From Acidobacteriota bacterium (GTDB lineage Bacteria; Acidobacteriota; Terriglobia; Acidiferrales; UBA7541), in assembly GCA_003223255.1 (NCBI GenBank), contig QHYJ01000246.1, positions 2,423 to 45,150 on the forward strand: a stretch of DNA of 42,728 nucleotides, given 5' to 3'. Every line of letters starts with the position of its first letter. Position 1 is the stretch's first letter. Below are positions 7,159-17,300 of the stretch, one piece after another. The notes beneath the pieces are model-generated. The model searched no databases. It was not told where the DNA came from and saw only the letters and a program-made list of their open reading frames with translations. Position numbers and translations under genes: made by a program.

Positions 7159-8784
7159 ATGAATGCGACGAACACAAAAATGATGATTTCGAAATCTCGA
7201 TTGCTTGTTTTGCTGGTGCTGGCGTTGCTGCTGACGGCCACGACTCATGCTGCTGCGCCGGGCATCACTGGGCCGGCGTTCAACTTGATGGCGCAGGCTA
7301 GTTCCATCAGCCAGCCGGACGGGGCGGCAGTTTATTCCTGGGGCTACGGCTGCAACGGGGCGCCAGCCGGCTTTGCCCCCGCGGCCATTACCAACGGGTT
7401 TTGCAACTCGATGCAAGTTCCCGGCCCCACGCTCATTGTCACCGAAAACCAGACGGTCACGGTAACACTCACGAATAATCTTCCTGCCGCGGCCGGCAAC
7501 ACCTCTATCCTTTTCCCCGGCTTCAACGTTACCGCGACGGGAGGCGTTGCCGGGCTGATGACCCAGGAGGCGGCGCCTGGCGGCACGGTGACCTATACGT
7601 TCACCGCCTCGTCACCGGGAACGCGCGCCTATTACAGCGGGACCCAAGGCGATCTTCAGGTTGAGATGGGCCTGTATGGCGCCATCATTGTTCTCCCAGC
7701 CAGCGTCCCGTCGGGCTGCACCGGCGCGCTGCATGCTGCCAACCTCACCGCAGAACAGTTCTGGGGTGAGGCCGACTTCCGACTTGCTGCGGCCGCGTAT
7801 GACCACGCCAGTACGTGCTACGACCGGGAATACCTGTTTCAGTTCGCCGAGATGGACCCCAAAGTACACGCAGCGGCGCTGGCGCAGGTCACGGCAGCTG
7901 GTAACTGCACGGCTGGGGCGCCCGGATGCAGCCTAAGCGTTCCGACGGAGCCCTATCAACCCGCCTATTTCCTGATCAACGGGCGCTCGATGCCTGATGA
8001 TATGGACCCCAACTATGCGCTGGAGTATCCCCACCAGCCCTATAACGGTAACCCACACATGCATCCCGGGGAATTGACCCTGATCCGCGTCATCGGCCAG
8101 GGACGGTGGCAACACCCATTCCACGAGCACGGGAACCACGTGCGCATCTTAGCCCGCGACGGAAACCTTATTCTCAGCCAGACGGACGCGACCAAGCTCG
8201 GTGGACGCCTGGAGTTCACCACGGACACGACTCCGGGGCAGGCGTTTGACGGGATCTTTTACTGGAGCGGCAAGGGTCTGAACTGGGATCCGTATGGACA
8301 CCATCCCGGCTCGAGCGACCCCTCCGCCACGCTTGCCTGTACTCCGGATGCGAACGGCTACAACACGGGCGCCCCTACCGCGATCAACTTCTGGGAGTGG
8401 TGCCAGGATCACAATAAGCCTGTGCAAGTGGCTCCCTTCGGTGATGTTGCAAGTGGCGGCCCGGCTACTCTGCCCGACCCGAACATTTTCGCAAACGGCC
8501 CGTGGTACGGCGGGAGCCCCTATCTGGGTCCGGATGCAACCCTTCGAGCGACTGGATGCATGCCCAGTGGCGCTGCTCAAACTAACGCGCCAAACTGCGG
8601 CGCCACCGGCTCAACTCCACCTTCCGGCACCATAGCAAACTCGCCATCGGGCGAAGCCGGCTTTGCTTTCATGTGGCACTCGCACAACGAGCGCGAGATC
8701 ACCACCAACAACATTTTCCCCGGGGGCATGCTCATGATGATGCTGGTCGATTCCCGGGAATTCGTCATTGACGAATCCAAGTAG
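7159..8784 (+). CDS. Secreted multicopper oxidase-like, chain B (HxH pairs, no type 1 Cys)
   Basis: Protein of 541 residues with a signal peptide ending near THAAAPG; AGGAG lies seven bases before ATG 7159. The N-terminal cupredoxin domain has the usual fold signatures (QVPGPTLIVTENQTVTVTLT, GLYGAIIVLP). Where functional oxidases have HxHG and WYHSH it reads ILFPGF and RAYYSGTQ, so this domain cannot bind the cluster in the usual way. The C-terminal domain has HPFHEHGNH (H319, H322, H324, H327) and MWHSHNERE (H507, S508, H509). Ser occupies the place of the type 1 Cys, so no type 1 copper is expected, but both HxH pairs are intact. Ten bases separate it from chain A and its stop precedes chain C by 17 bases, so it is one operon. 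I infer it supplies the histidines missing in chain A. It could instead be a ligand-binding paralogue without catalysis. Confidence 0.85.
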   Translation: MNATNTKMMISKSRLLVLLVLALLLTATTHAAAPGITGPAFNLMAQASSISQPDGAAVYSWGYGCNGAPAGFAPAAITNGFCNSMQVPGPTLIVTENQTVTVTLTNNLPAAAGNTSILFPGFNVTATGGVAGLMTQEAAPGGTVTYTFTASSPGTRAYYSGTQGDLQVEMGLYGAIIVLPASVPSGCTGALHAANLTAEQFWGEADFRLAAAAYDHASTCYDREYLFQFAEMDPKVHAAALAQVTAAGNCTAGAPGCSLSVPTEPYQPAYFLINGRSMPDDMDPNYALEYPHQPYNGNPHMHPGELTLIRVIGQGRWQHPFHEHGNHVRILARDGNLILSQTDATKLGGRLEFTTDTTPGQAFDGIFYWSGKGLNWDPYGHHPGSSDPSATLACTPDANGYNTGAPTAINFWEWCQDHNKPVQVAPFGDVASGGPATLPDPNIFANGPWYGGSPYLGPDATLRATGCMPSGAAQTNAPNCGATGSTPPSGTIANSPSGEAGFAFMWHSHNEREITTNNIFPGGMLMMMLVDSREFVIDESK

Positions 8785-8801
8785 TGAACAGGAGAAGAGC
8801 G

Positions 8802-10475
8802 ATGCGATTCAACGATCTGAAGATTTGTCTGAAGACAGCAGTACTCCTCACAGCTGTTCTCCTGCTCGGAGCGGGCCGCGTCGTTGCCCAGCAGCAGGTC
8901 AATTTGACCGCGGGGCCGACTACCGTAACCTTGCCGGATGGCTCGGTGGTGCCGATGTGGGGGTACAGTTGCGGCACTGCCGTGACTGGCTCCACGGCGA
9001 CGTGCGCTAACTTGAATCCGCTGGCCCCAGCGGCGACGACCACCACGCCAGCCGGTTGGTCTCCCGTGATCATCACTGTTCCTACGGGACAAACCCTCGT
9101 GATCAACCTCAGCAACAATCTCTCGTTTACGGCGGGCACTGCGACAAACACCGTGCCGACTTCGCTCGTAATCGTGGGTCAGTTGGGCGGTGGCCTAGGA
9201 GATGTAACGCAGCGAACCACGACCACACCTCCGGACCACAGCAAGGCCCAGCCACTCACGTGGCCCATCGCCGGTGATGCGCCCGGGGCGGGACTAACGG
9301 GTGTGGGAGTTCCCCCAACGCAGGGTCCCCGCGTGCAGTCGTTCTCCACGGAAGTTGCTGCGGGAGCAACAACGTCACTGACTTGGACGACACCTCGGCC
9401 CGGCACGTACTTGCTTGAGTCTGGCACGCACCCCTCCATCCAGGGACCCATGGGCCTGTACGGCATGGTCGTGGTTACCGAGGCGCCCTCGGCAACAGCC
9501 GTGGCCCCCGCGAGCGTCACCACAGGATGCGCTTACACCCCTGTTGCGGGAACAACGTGCGTCGTGCCTTACAATGCAGAAGCTAACCTGCTCTTCAGCG
9601 AAATTGATCCGGTCCAAAATAACGCGGTGCAAGCCGCGGTAACCACCGCGGGGTTCAGCGAGACGATGGTGTGGTCTGGCCAGCCCGGCGGCTGCGGCAA
9701 CCCGTCTTCGACAACGTACCACCAATGCTATCCGCCGGCGGTAAATTACACGCCGCTGTATTACCTCATTAATGGTGTTGGGTTTAGCAGGAGTAATGCT
9801 TCGGCGTCACTCTTCCCGGTCACGCCCGCGACGGGCGTTACCGGCAGTGTCTTGGTGCGCGTGGTGAACGCAGGCTTGCGCATGCACGTGCCTTCGATTG
9901 TCGGTTCCCAAACCGGGACCGCCGTAGCTCCGGCTCTTCCGCCTTCGGGCTTCGCGCTGATTGCGGAAGATGGTAACCCGCTACCGGGCATTCCGCGCGT
10001 GCAGAGCGAAGTATTTATGGCTGCGGGCAAGACTTACGACGTGATGATCAATGCGCCCGCCGCCGCTGCGACGGCCGCGACCCTCCCAGTGTATGACCGC
10101 GAGTTGAGCCTCTCAGGCAACGCCACCGCGCGCGACGCCGGTATGTTGGCTTACATCAGCGTCAATGGCGGCACACTGCCCAGCTCACCCTCGATCGCGG
10201 CTGCAGTAGCCCGCGCAGATACTTACAACTCTCTGATTGCGGGCCAGAAGTTCACGGTTTTGGATTCCGGCAAGCGCGTAATCGCCAACGATCCGAACGT
10301 CTACGGCATTCACCTCCTGGCGCCTGCTGCTAATGGTACAGTGACCCTCAACGCCAATGGTACCTTCACGTATGTTCCCAATTCGGGCAGTACTGCTACC
10401 TCGGATTCCTTCACCTATTGCGCGAACGGTTCGGTAACGGCGGGTGTGTGCTCTTCTGGTTTTGGGTGCGGGTGA
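8802..10475 (+). CDS. Multicopper oxidase-like chain C, copper motifs lost; 5' part of a giant gene
   Basis: Open for 557 codons. ATG 8802 has AGGAGA seven bases upstream and begins a clear signal peptide (cleavage near VVAQQQ); an earlier GTG at 8784 does not. It is a paralogue of chain B: both have a WGY-x-C segment near the N-terminus and PGT...SGT...MGLYG. All HxH and HCH positions are absent (GTYLLESGTHPSIQ replaces the WYHSH region), so it should be catalytically silent. The C-terminal 90 residues are a cadherin/VCBS-like repeat (VIANDPNVYG, TVTLNANGTFTYVPNSGST). The frame then stops prematurely at 10475, just after VCSSG. The next frame continues the same repeat array, so the natural product is probably the N-terminus of a much longer protein ending at 18674. 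It may be a structural subunit that docks chains A and B on the surface. Confidence 0.8.
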   Translation: MRFNDLKICLKTAVLLTAVLLLGAGRVVAQQQVNLTAGPTTVTLPDGSVVPMWGYSCGTAVTGSTATCANLNPLAPAATTTTPAGWSPVIITVPTGQTLVINLSNNLSFTAGTATNTVPTSLVIVGQLGGGLGDVTQRTTTTPPDHSKAQPLTWPIAGDAPGAGLTGVGVPPTQGPRVQSFSTEVAAGATTSLTWTTPRPGTYLLESGTHPSIQGPMGLYGMVVVTEAPSATAVAPASVTTGCAYTPVAGTTCVVPYNAEANLLFSEIDPVQNNAVQAAVTTAGFSETMVWSGQPGGCGNPSSTTYHQCYPPAVNYTPLYYLINGVGFSRSNASASLFPVTPATGVTGSVLVRVVNAGLRMHVPSIVGSQTGTAVAPALPPSGFALIAEDGNPLPGIPRVQSEVFMAAGKTYDVMINAPAAAATAATLPVYDRELSLSGNATARDAGMLAYISVNGGTLPSSPSIAAAVARADTYNSLIAGQKFTVLDSGKRVIANDPNVYGIHLLAPAANGTVTLNANGTFTYVPNSGSTATSDSFTYCANGSVTAGVCSSGFGCG

Positions 10476-11334
10476 TACAAGCAGCACTGTCGCCTGCAGC
10501 AGCCCGTCTTACACCGCGAGCACAGCCAGCTACCTGGCCATTAAGACCCCGGGCGTCCTTGCATCTTGTACAGACTCGAAGGGCTTTCCTCTCACCGCTA
10601 CAGCGTTTACAGGAGCGGGAGTTGTGGGGGATGCGAGCGGCGGTTTCACCGTTTCGCTGGCCACGCCTTGTACTACCTCGACCGGTTGCCCGACGTCTTT
10701 CACGTTCCAAGCGAAGAATTCGCAGGGAATCCTCAGGTCGGCTACGACTGTGAACGTTACCTTCGCGGCTGCCAGCAATCTCCTGGTCAAGGTTTTGGAC
10801 GGTGCCGACAAGACCACTGAGATTACCGACTATCGCTGGATTATCGAGGAAGACCGCACCTTCTACATTGACCCCAAATGCACAACGAATTCCTCCACGG
10901 CCATTCCGGGCTGTCCTCCACCTCCGGCTCCAGGGAGCACTACAGGGACCACGGTTCCGCCAACCTTTGGTGTGAATTTCCACACCAGCTACATGCCGGT
11001 GGTGGCGGCGGGCTGCACCGGGAAGCTTTCCTGTGAAGGTGGCCAGACCATGGTGGATCCGGCGACCGGTTCGCATGTTCCTGCGGTGTGCGACGTGGGC
11101 AACGGCGTTTGCCGGCCCGATCCCACAGGAAATGGATTCACGCCTCTGAATCCCAGCCAAGTTCATCTGGATCCGACCACGGCAGCGCGCCCGCGAACTG
11201 CGCAGCAGGCCCCTATGACAGCACGGACCCGACCGGCTTTAACACCGCTTGTGGCCACGGCATGGGTGGAGCTCCCATTCCCGCACTGCCTGCGGGCACT
11301 ACTTCTTATCCGACGACGCCATATACGATCCTGA
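10444..11334 (+). pseudogene. Middle segment of the giant gene, out of frame with both neighbours
   Basis: From about 10460 to about 11175 this frame reads like exported-protein sequence: SYLAIKTPGVLASCTDSKG is a VCBS/cadherin-like linker unit continuing the repeats of the preceding segment, followed by NLLVKVLDGADKTTEITDYR, then DRTFYIDPKC and VCDVGNGVCRPDPTGNGFTP. Beyond about 11175 it turns into a shadow of the downstream frame. It starts without a ribosome site or signal peptide, so it is not an independent gene. The first junction lies in a T/G-rich stretch around 10455-10465 and the second around 11170-11180. Two opposite shifts restore the original frame, which fits either two indels in a decaying gene or two consensus errors in the assembly. 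Confidence 0.7.
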
Positions 11335-14300
11335 CCCAGCCCGCTCCGTTCCCACCGGCTCTACTCTCAGTGTTTGTGTTCCAGGATGACTTCCCGCTGA
11401 ACGGCGAGCACGATGCCGGTGGTGGGACGGGCGCAGTGAATACCACCAGCGAGCCCGGTCTAGGTGGCTTTGAAATCACCCTCTTTGACGATGCTGGCGG
11501 CACTGGCGATGCTACCGGACAATTGACGCACGATATGTTCAATCAGCCACTTTCTAATAGCTTGGCAGGAACCATCGACCCCCTCAGTGGTCTCGACGCC
11601 TGCCCAATCACGAAAAGCCCGTTGGTTGCCATGGATACGTCAAATGGCAATGCCCCTGGCTCTGTGGGCACGATTGGCATCACCGGTAGGATTGTTACCT
11701 GCCCAGAGTTCGAAGCCGACGGTATAACACCGTCTCCGTTGGCTGGCCAAGCCATTATTCCCAACATGATGCAGGGAAGGTACGGCGTAGTGGCCACCCC
11801 GGCGGCAGACCGCATCGCCCGAGGTGAAGAGTGGCTGCAAACCAACACCTTGGACGGGGAGAAGGCCCATGATTCGTTCCTGCGCATCGGTGAACCCAGC
11901 TACTTCCAAGAGTACGGTCCGGCGGGCTACCACGTCAGCATCGGCTTCGCCAATCCGCAAATCATCAACAGCCGCTTGGCAGGAGTCTGCGCGGGTGCCG
12001 ATCCGACCATCACAGGCACGAATTGCCACAACGTCATAACCGCCACCGTCACAACCGAACGGATGAGCCGCACCCCGGATGAAAGGCTTTACAGCAGCGG
12101 CGACAACACCGGCTTCTCCTTCACTCAGTGCTACGTGAGCTTTGGCGATCCCGACGGCGAGGACTTCGCCTTCACCAAGTGCGGCCCCGATGGCTCCTTC
12201 ACCCTCTCTGGTCTTCCCGACGGCGACTGGAGGATAACCGTCTTTGACCAATGGAACGATATGTTGGTGGACGGTCTTTCCACGCCCGTAAGGCTTGCCG
12301 GCGGGGCAACGGTCAATATGGGCAATATCGCCATGAACCAGTGGCAGGCCAATATCTACACTTCGACTTTCTTCGACGCCAACGGGAACGGCGTTCGCGA
12401 TCCCAACGAAGACGGGCTCGCCCTGGTGTCCACGAATATTCGCTTCCGAGACGGCAGTTTCTCCAACTTCAACAACACGGACCTGAGCGGCAACGCGGGC
12501 TTTAACGAAGTGTTCCCACTATTCAGTTGGTACGTGGTTGAAACAGACGCGACTCGTTACAAGAGCACCGGAACCCACGTCGTCTACGACGCCGGAGGGC
12601 CCGCAGACGGCTCTTCGTCCTGCGGCGCAACCGGCTACCCCGCATGCGGAACCTCCACCATTGGCCAAATGATGGCGAACACGAACGAACCGGCTGCTGT
12701 CGCTCTGCCAACTAACCTGCGGGTGCCCGGCGCGTACTATTGCTCCAATGGAGACTGCACCGATGCCCCGGCTCCGCTTTCCCCGGGCGGCTCGGGAGGC
12801 TCCACAGGACGTGTTGATCCTCCTTGGGTTGCTTCCGAAGGTTGGCAAGGTTTCTCCGGACAGAACTCCTTCCTTGAGTTCGGCAAGAAACTCTTCGCAG
12901 TAGGGGAGACCGGCGGTATCCATGGCGAAGTGGTCTACGATTCCACACGCCCATTCGACGATCCACAGCTCAACCTGCACTTGAGCTGGACGCCGAACGT
13001 GCCCAATGTGACCGTTAACCTCTACCAAGAGGGCGTTGCGGGCGATAGCGTGACCCCAACCCTCAAGTTGGTGGACACCACCAAGACCAGCAGTTGGGAC
13101 GATTGGGCGCAGGGCTTCCGGTCCGATGGCACGCCCAACATGAACTGCCCGGGCCAGTCCACTACCGATCTCTTCTACTTCTCGGTGTTTAACCAGCCTG
13201 ATTACCTGGACGTGTACAACAACCAACACAACGGCACTCCGCTCCACACGATTCCGAATAATTCCCAGTTCAAGTGCTATGACGGCATGCACAACTGGAA
13301 CCAGCTCCAGCCAGCGCCGTACGACGGTACGTACCGGTTCCCCAGCGTCACTGGTATTGACCCGACGGGCAAGCCCAGTGGCACGAACTGCACCATCTGC
13401 ATCCCGAACCCCGACACGACCGACCCGTGGAGGGTTGGCACGCCCATGCTGCCTGCCGGCAAGTACGTGGTGGAAGTGGTTGTGCCGCCGGGTTATGAAC
13501 TGGTCAAGGAAGAGGACAAGAACATCCTGATCGGAGACAATTACATCGCGCCGGTCACGCAGCAGTTCGGCGGACTTGGCGCGATCTATATTCTGCCCGA
13601 CCAGGCCGCAGTCGGCGCGAGCTACAACGCCAACAACGCCCAGAACCAGACCACGGATTTGGGTACGTTGAACCTGCCCCGCGGTGAAGGCGACACGGGA
13701 AGCGTCGAACAGTTCTGGCCCTGTGTGGGCGAGGCGCGCATCGTGCCTGACTTCATGAGCATCTTCCCGCAGGCCCAGGAAGTAGCAGCCTTTCCCGGAG
13801 CTACGCGCAATCTGTGCGACCGTAGGGAAATCACGCTGCAAGACCAGGCATCGGCGCTGGCGAAGTTCTACATCTTCAGCTCGACCCACGTCGCCGCCCA
13901 CTTCACCGGCATAATCACGGACGACTTCACTTCCGAATTCGATCCTTTCTCCCCGGCTTTTGGTGAGAAGTTCTCGCCTCCAGACATGCCAGTGAGTATC
14001 AAGGATTGGGCCGGAAACGAAATCAACCGCGTGTATAGCGACCATTGGGGCGCCTACGATGGCTTGACCTACTCGACCTGGGAAGTCAATCCCCCCAACC
14101 CGACCGGCTATGGGCCGACGATGATGGTCACCTGCATGAACGACCCAGGACCCGTCGTGGACACGAATCCGGCTTCGCCCACCTACAACCAGATGATTAC
14201 GGACCCGTTGTTCAGCGCGCAATACAGCCAGTTCTGCTATGAGATCCCGTTCATGCCGGGACAGACACAGTACATGGATACGCCTGTCGTGCCTACATCC

Positions 14301-17300
14301 GCTTTCGCCGGTGCGGGCTACAACAATGTGGATTGCTCCTATCCCGATGCCACACCCGCGGTCAAGGAAGTGGATGGCGACGGGCTCGGACCTTGGGTGA
14401 GCGCGGCGGGTCACACGCTCACGATCACTGCGTTGGGCGATCAGATGGTGCCCAACAACGCCTACGCCGGGCCTCAGGCCACGACTGCTCCGTACAACCA
14501 GAAGTTTGTTAAGCGGCACTTTGGTTTTGGTGCCAGCCCCACTGTAACCATCGGTGGTGTTCAAGCCTCATGTACTGGCGGCGACCTCTCGCTGACTTGC
14601 AGCGTTCCGACAGGGGTGCAGCCGTGCCTAGTTCAGCAGCAGGCGCAGTACGGCGGTTCGACAGCCTATTGCGGTGAACTGGTCATCACCTCCGCCCCTG
14701 TGACCACGGGGACTGGTGGTGCCACCGGGGTGACGGTCACCAACGCAGGCAATGGTTATACCGCCAGGCCCACGGTGACGTTCAACAACACCGGGACCGG
14801 TGGTAGCGGTGCAGCCGCGACGGCGACGGGAACAGCCGTCCTCGGGTCAGGCACCACGGCAGGGAGAGTAGTCGGCGTAACCGTAACCAACCCAGGTTCG
14901 GGGTATACCAGCAGGCCGACGGTGACTTTCGCCCCGCCGTCTTGCACCATTAACGGAACGACATGCGTACAGGCAACCCTGACCAACTCTTCCACAGCGG
15001 GTGTCTTCATGGACGTAGTCTCAGTGACCGTTACCGCTGCCGGAACGGGTTATACCAGCAACCCCACAGTGACTTTCACCGCGCCGTCTTGCACAATTAA
15101 CACAACCACGTGCGTACGGGCCACCGGAACAGCCGCAGCCTCGCCGATTCAAACCTTCAGTGCGAGGCAGTCGATTGATACCGTTACGGTCACTGTCGGC
15201 GGCAAGCCACCGACTCACGTCCCCGCTACCGGGTCGATCCAGAGTGCGATTGACACTGCCGCTCCGGGCGACTTGATCATCGTTGACCCGGGCTTTACGC
15301 CATCCGCAACTGCCGCAGCTGGAACTTCGTGCGCCGGGGTAACTGCGCCGACCGCCACCTGTGTCGAAACCGGGGCTGCCCACAACGAATTGTTGATTAT
15401 GTGGAAGCCGGTCCGACTGCAAGGTGTCGGAGCCGCCTCCAGCATCATCAACGCAAATACCCATCCGGCGGGCCAGACCAAGTTGGACGCCTGGCGCCAG
15501 CGGATCGTTTGTCTCTTTGGCCTGGGGCTGAATGGTTCGCCAGTCAACACCAGCCCGCACACGGGTGATGTCAACACGATTAAGAACGTATTCGATCCCA
15601 CCAGCCAAGTCGGTTGCCCAGGAACGGGATGGAACTACTTTACAGCGTTCGACGAGAGTGGCGCGATGGCCGGCTCCTCCGCTACCAATGCGCAAGTAGA
15701 TCGTTTGCCAACGGAAGCCACTATCGGATGGGACGCCAACCTGAACGGCAACCTCGCCGAGCAGTTGCAAGAGCCATCTTTGATGGGCGCTCTGGAAGGC
15801 GCGGGCATTACCGTGCTCGCTAAGGGCGTGAACTTCCCCTCGGATCCATACGACCCAACTCTACTCGCAGGGTTCCCGACCGGCACGACACTGCTCATCG
15901 GAACCGATGCCGCCGGTGGCGGTAACTTCCCTGTGGGTGACGCCAATCCCGTCTGCCACACTAGTGCAGCCAGTGCGACCAACCCGTTCCCGAGCAACTA
16001 TTCGTGCAACCCCTCGAGCATCGACGGCTTGGGCATCACGGATAGCTCCCAGGGCGGCGGAGGCATCTTCGTCCACGGCTGGGCACATAATCTGCAAATT
16101 GCCAACAACCGCATTTACAGCAACGCCGGAACGCTTTCGGGCGGCATCAACGTCGGCCAGGGTGAGTTTACTGGCGCTTATATCCAAGGGGCGGGCGCCC
16201 TAAATGCGCCTCCAGGTTCCTGCGAGGACAGCCCTGTGCCTAACGCGCAGCTGCCGTACTGTGAAAACGTCAATGTGAATATCCATAACAACTACGTCGC
16301 ATTGAACTCTTCCACCGGCGATGAATTGTTCTCGGCCACACCGGCCGGGGCTGGCGGCGTCAGCATCTGCACCGGCGCCGACTACTACAAGTTCAACTAC
16401 AACTGGGTGTGCGGCAATCTGAGCAGTGGAGATGGCGGCGGCGTCGCTCATCTGGGGTATAGCTCCAACGGCGACATCGAGCACAATACCATCCTCTTCA
16501 ACCAGAGCACCAACCCCACAATCCCGACCAATGGTGGCGGTCTCATCATCATGGGCACTCCGGATCAGGACCTTGTTTGCAGTACGATCAATCCCAACCT
16601 CGACCAAGATTGCCCACCTACGGCATCAGTTGGTGGGGCTGCCAGTGTTACGCCGAGCGACGGCGTCGGTCCGGGCCTGGTCATCAACGCCAACCTGATC
16701 ATGGGGAACGCTGCCGAGAGCGGCACTGGGGCGGGCATCGCCTTCAATGCTGTCAACGGCACGGACATGGTTAACTTCCCCACCGATCCAGGACAGTGGA
16801 ACCTGGTGACCGTGACCAATAACATTATCGTGGACAACGTGGGCGGTTGGGATGGCGCCGGAATCTCGCTGGCCGATTCTCCCAACGTTAACATCATCAA
16901 CAACACCATCGCTTACAACGCCAGCACGGCTTCGGCAGGAATCCTCTTCAACACTCTTGGGGCTCCTCTTGCCAGCCAGGGCGGAAGCAGCTGCACGAGC
17001 ACAGCGACAACCACATGTCCTCGGCCCGCTGGGCTGGTGGCCATCCAGCATAGCGCAGTTTTGGCGGCGAATCTGCCATCGGGCACTGGTGGCGTCAATG
17101 TCGTCTGCCCCCCAGGCCATTTCCAGACCACGGCAACCAACGGATCTTGCAAGACCGTCTCGTATCCGAAGCTGGAGAACAACGTCTTCTGGCACAACAG
17201 CGCGCACTACATTGGCGTGGGCGCACTCAGCCCGCAATTCCAGCAGAATGTGGTGTCGCTGTTTAACGCCTTCACCCATACTGCCGTAGCGAGCCAACCA

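Noticed and set aside
5469-8784. Chains A and B as a CopA-type copper-resistance pair or an ordinary laccase
   Set aside because: Neither chain has the full set of four copper motifs in the usual order, there are no Met-rich copper repeats, and no copB-like gene is next to them.
12519-14564. 681-codon antisense open frame inside the giant gene
   Set aside because: It is a shadow of a GC-rich coding frame: rich in Arg, Gly and Val with no family features, while the sense frame has clear domains.
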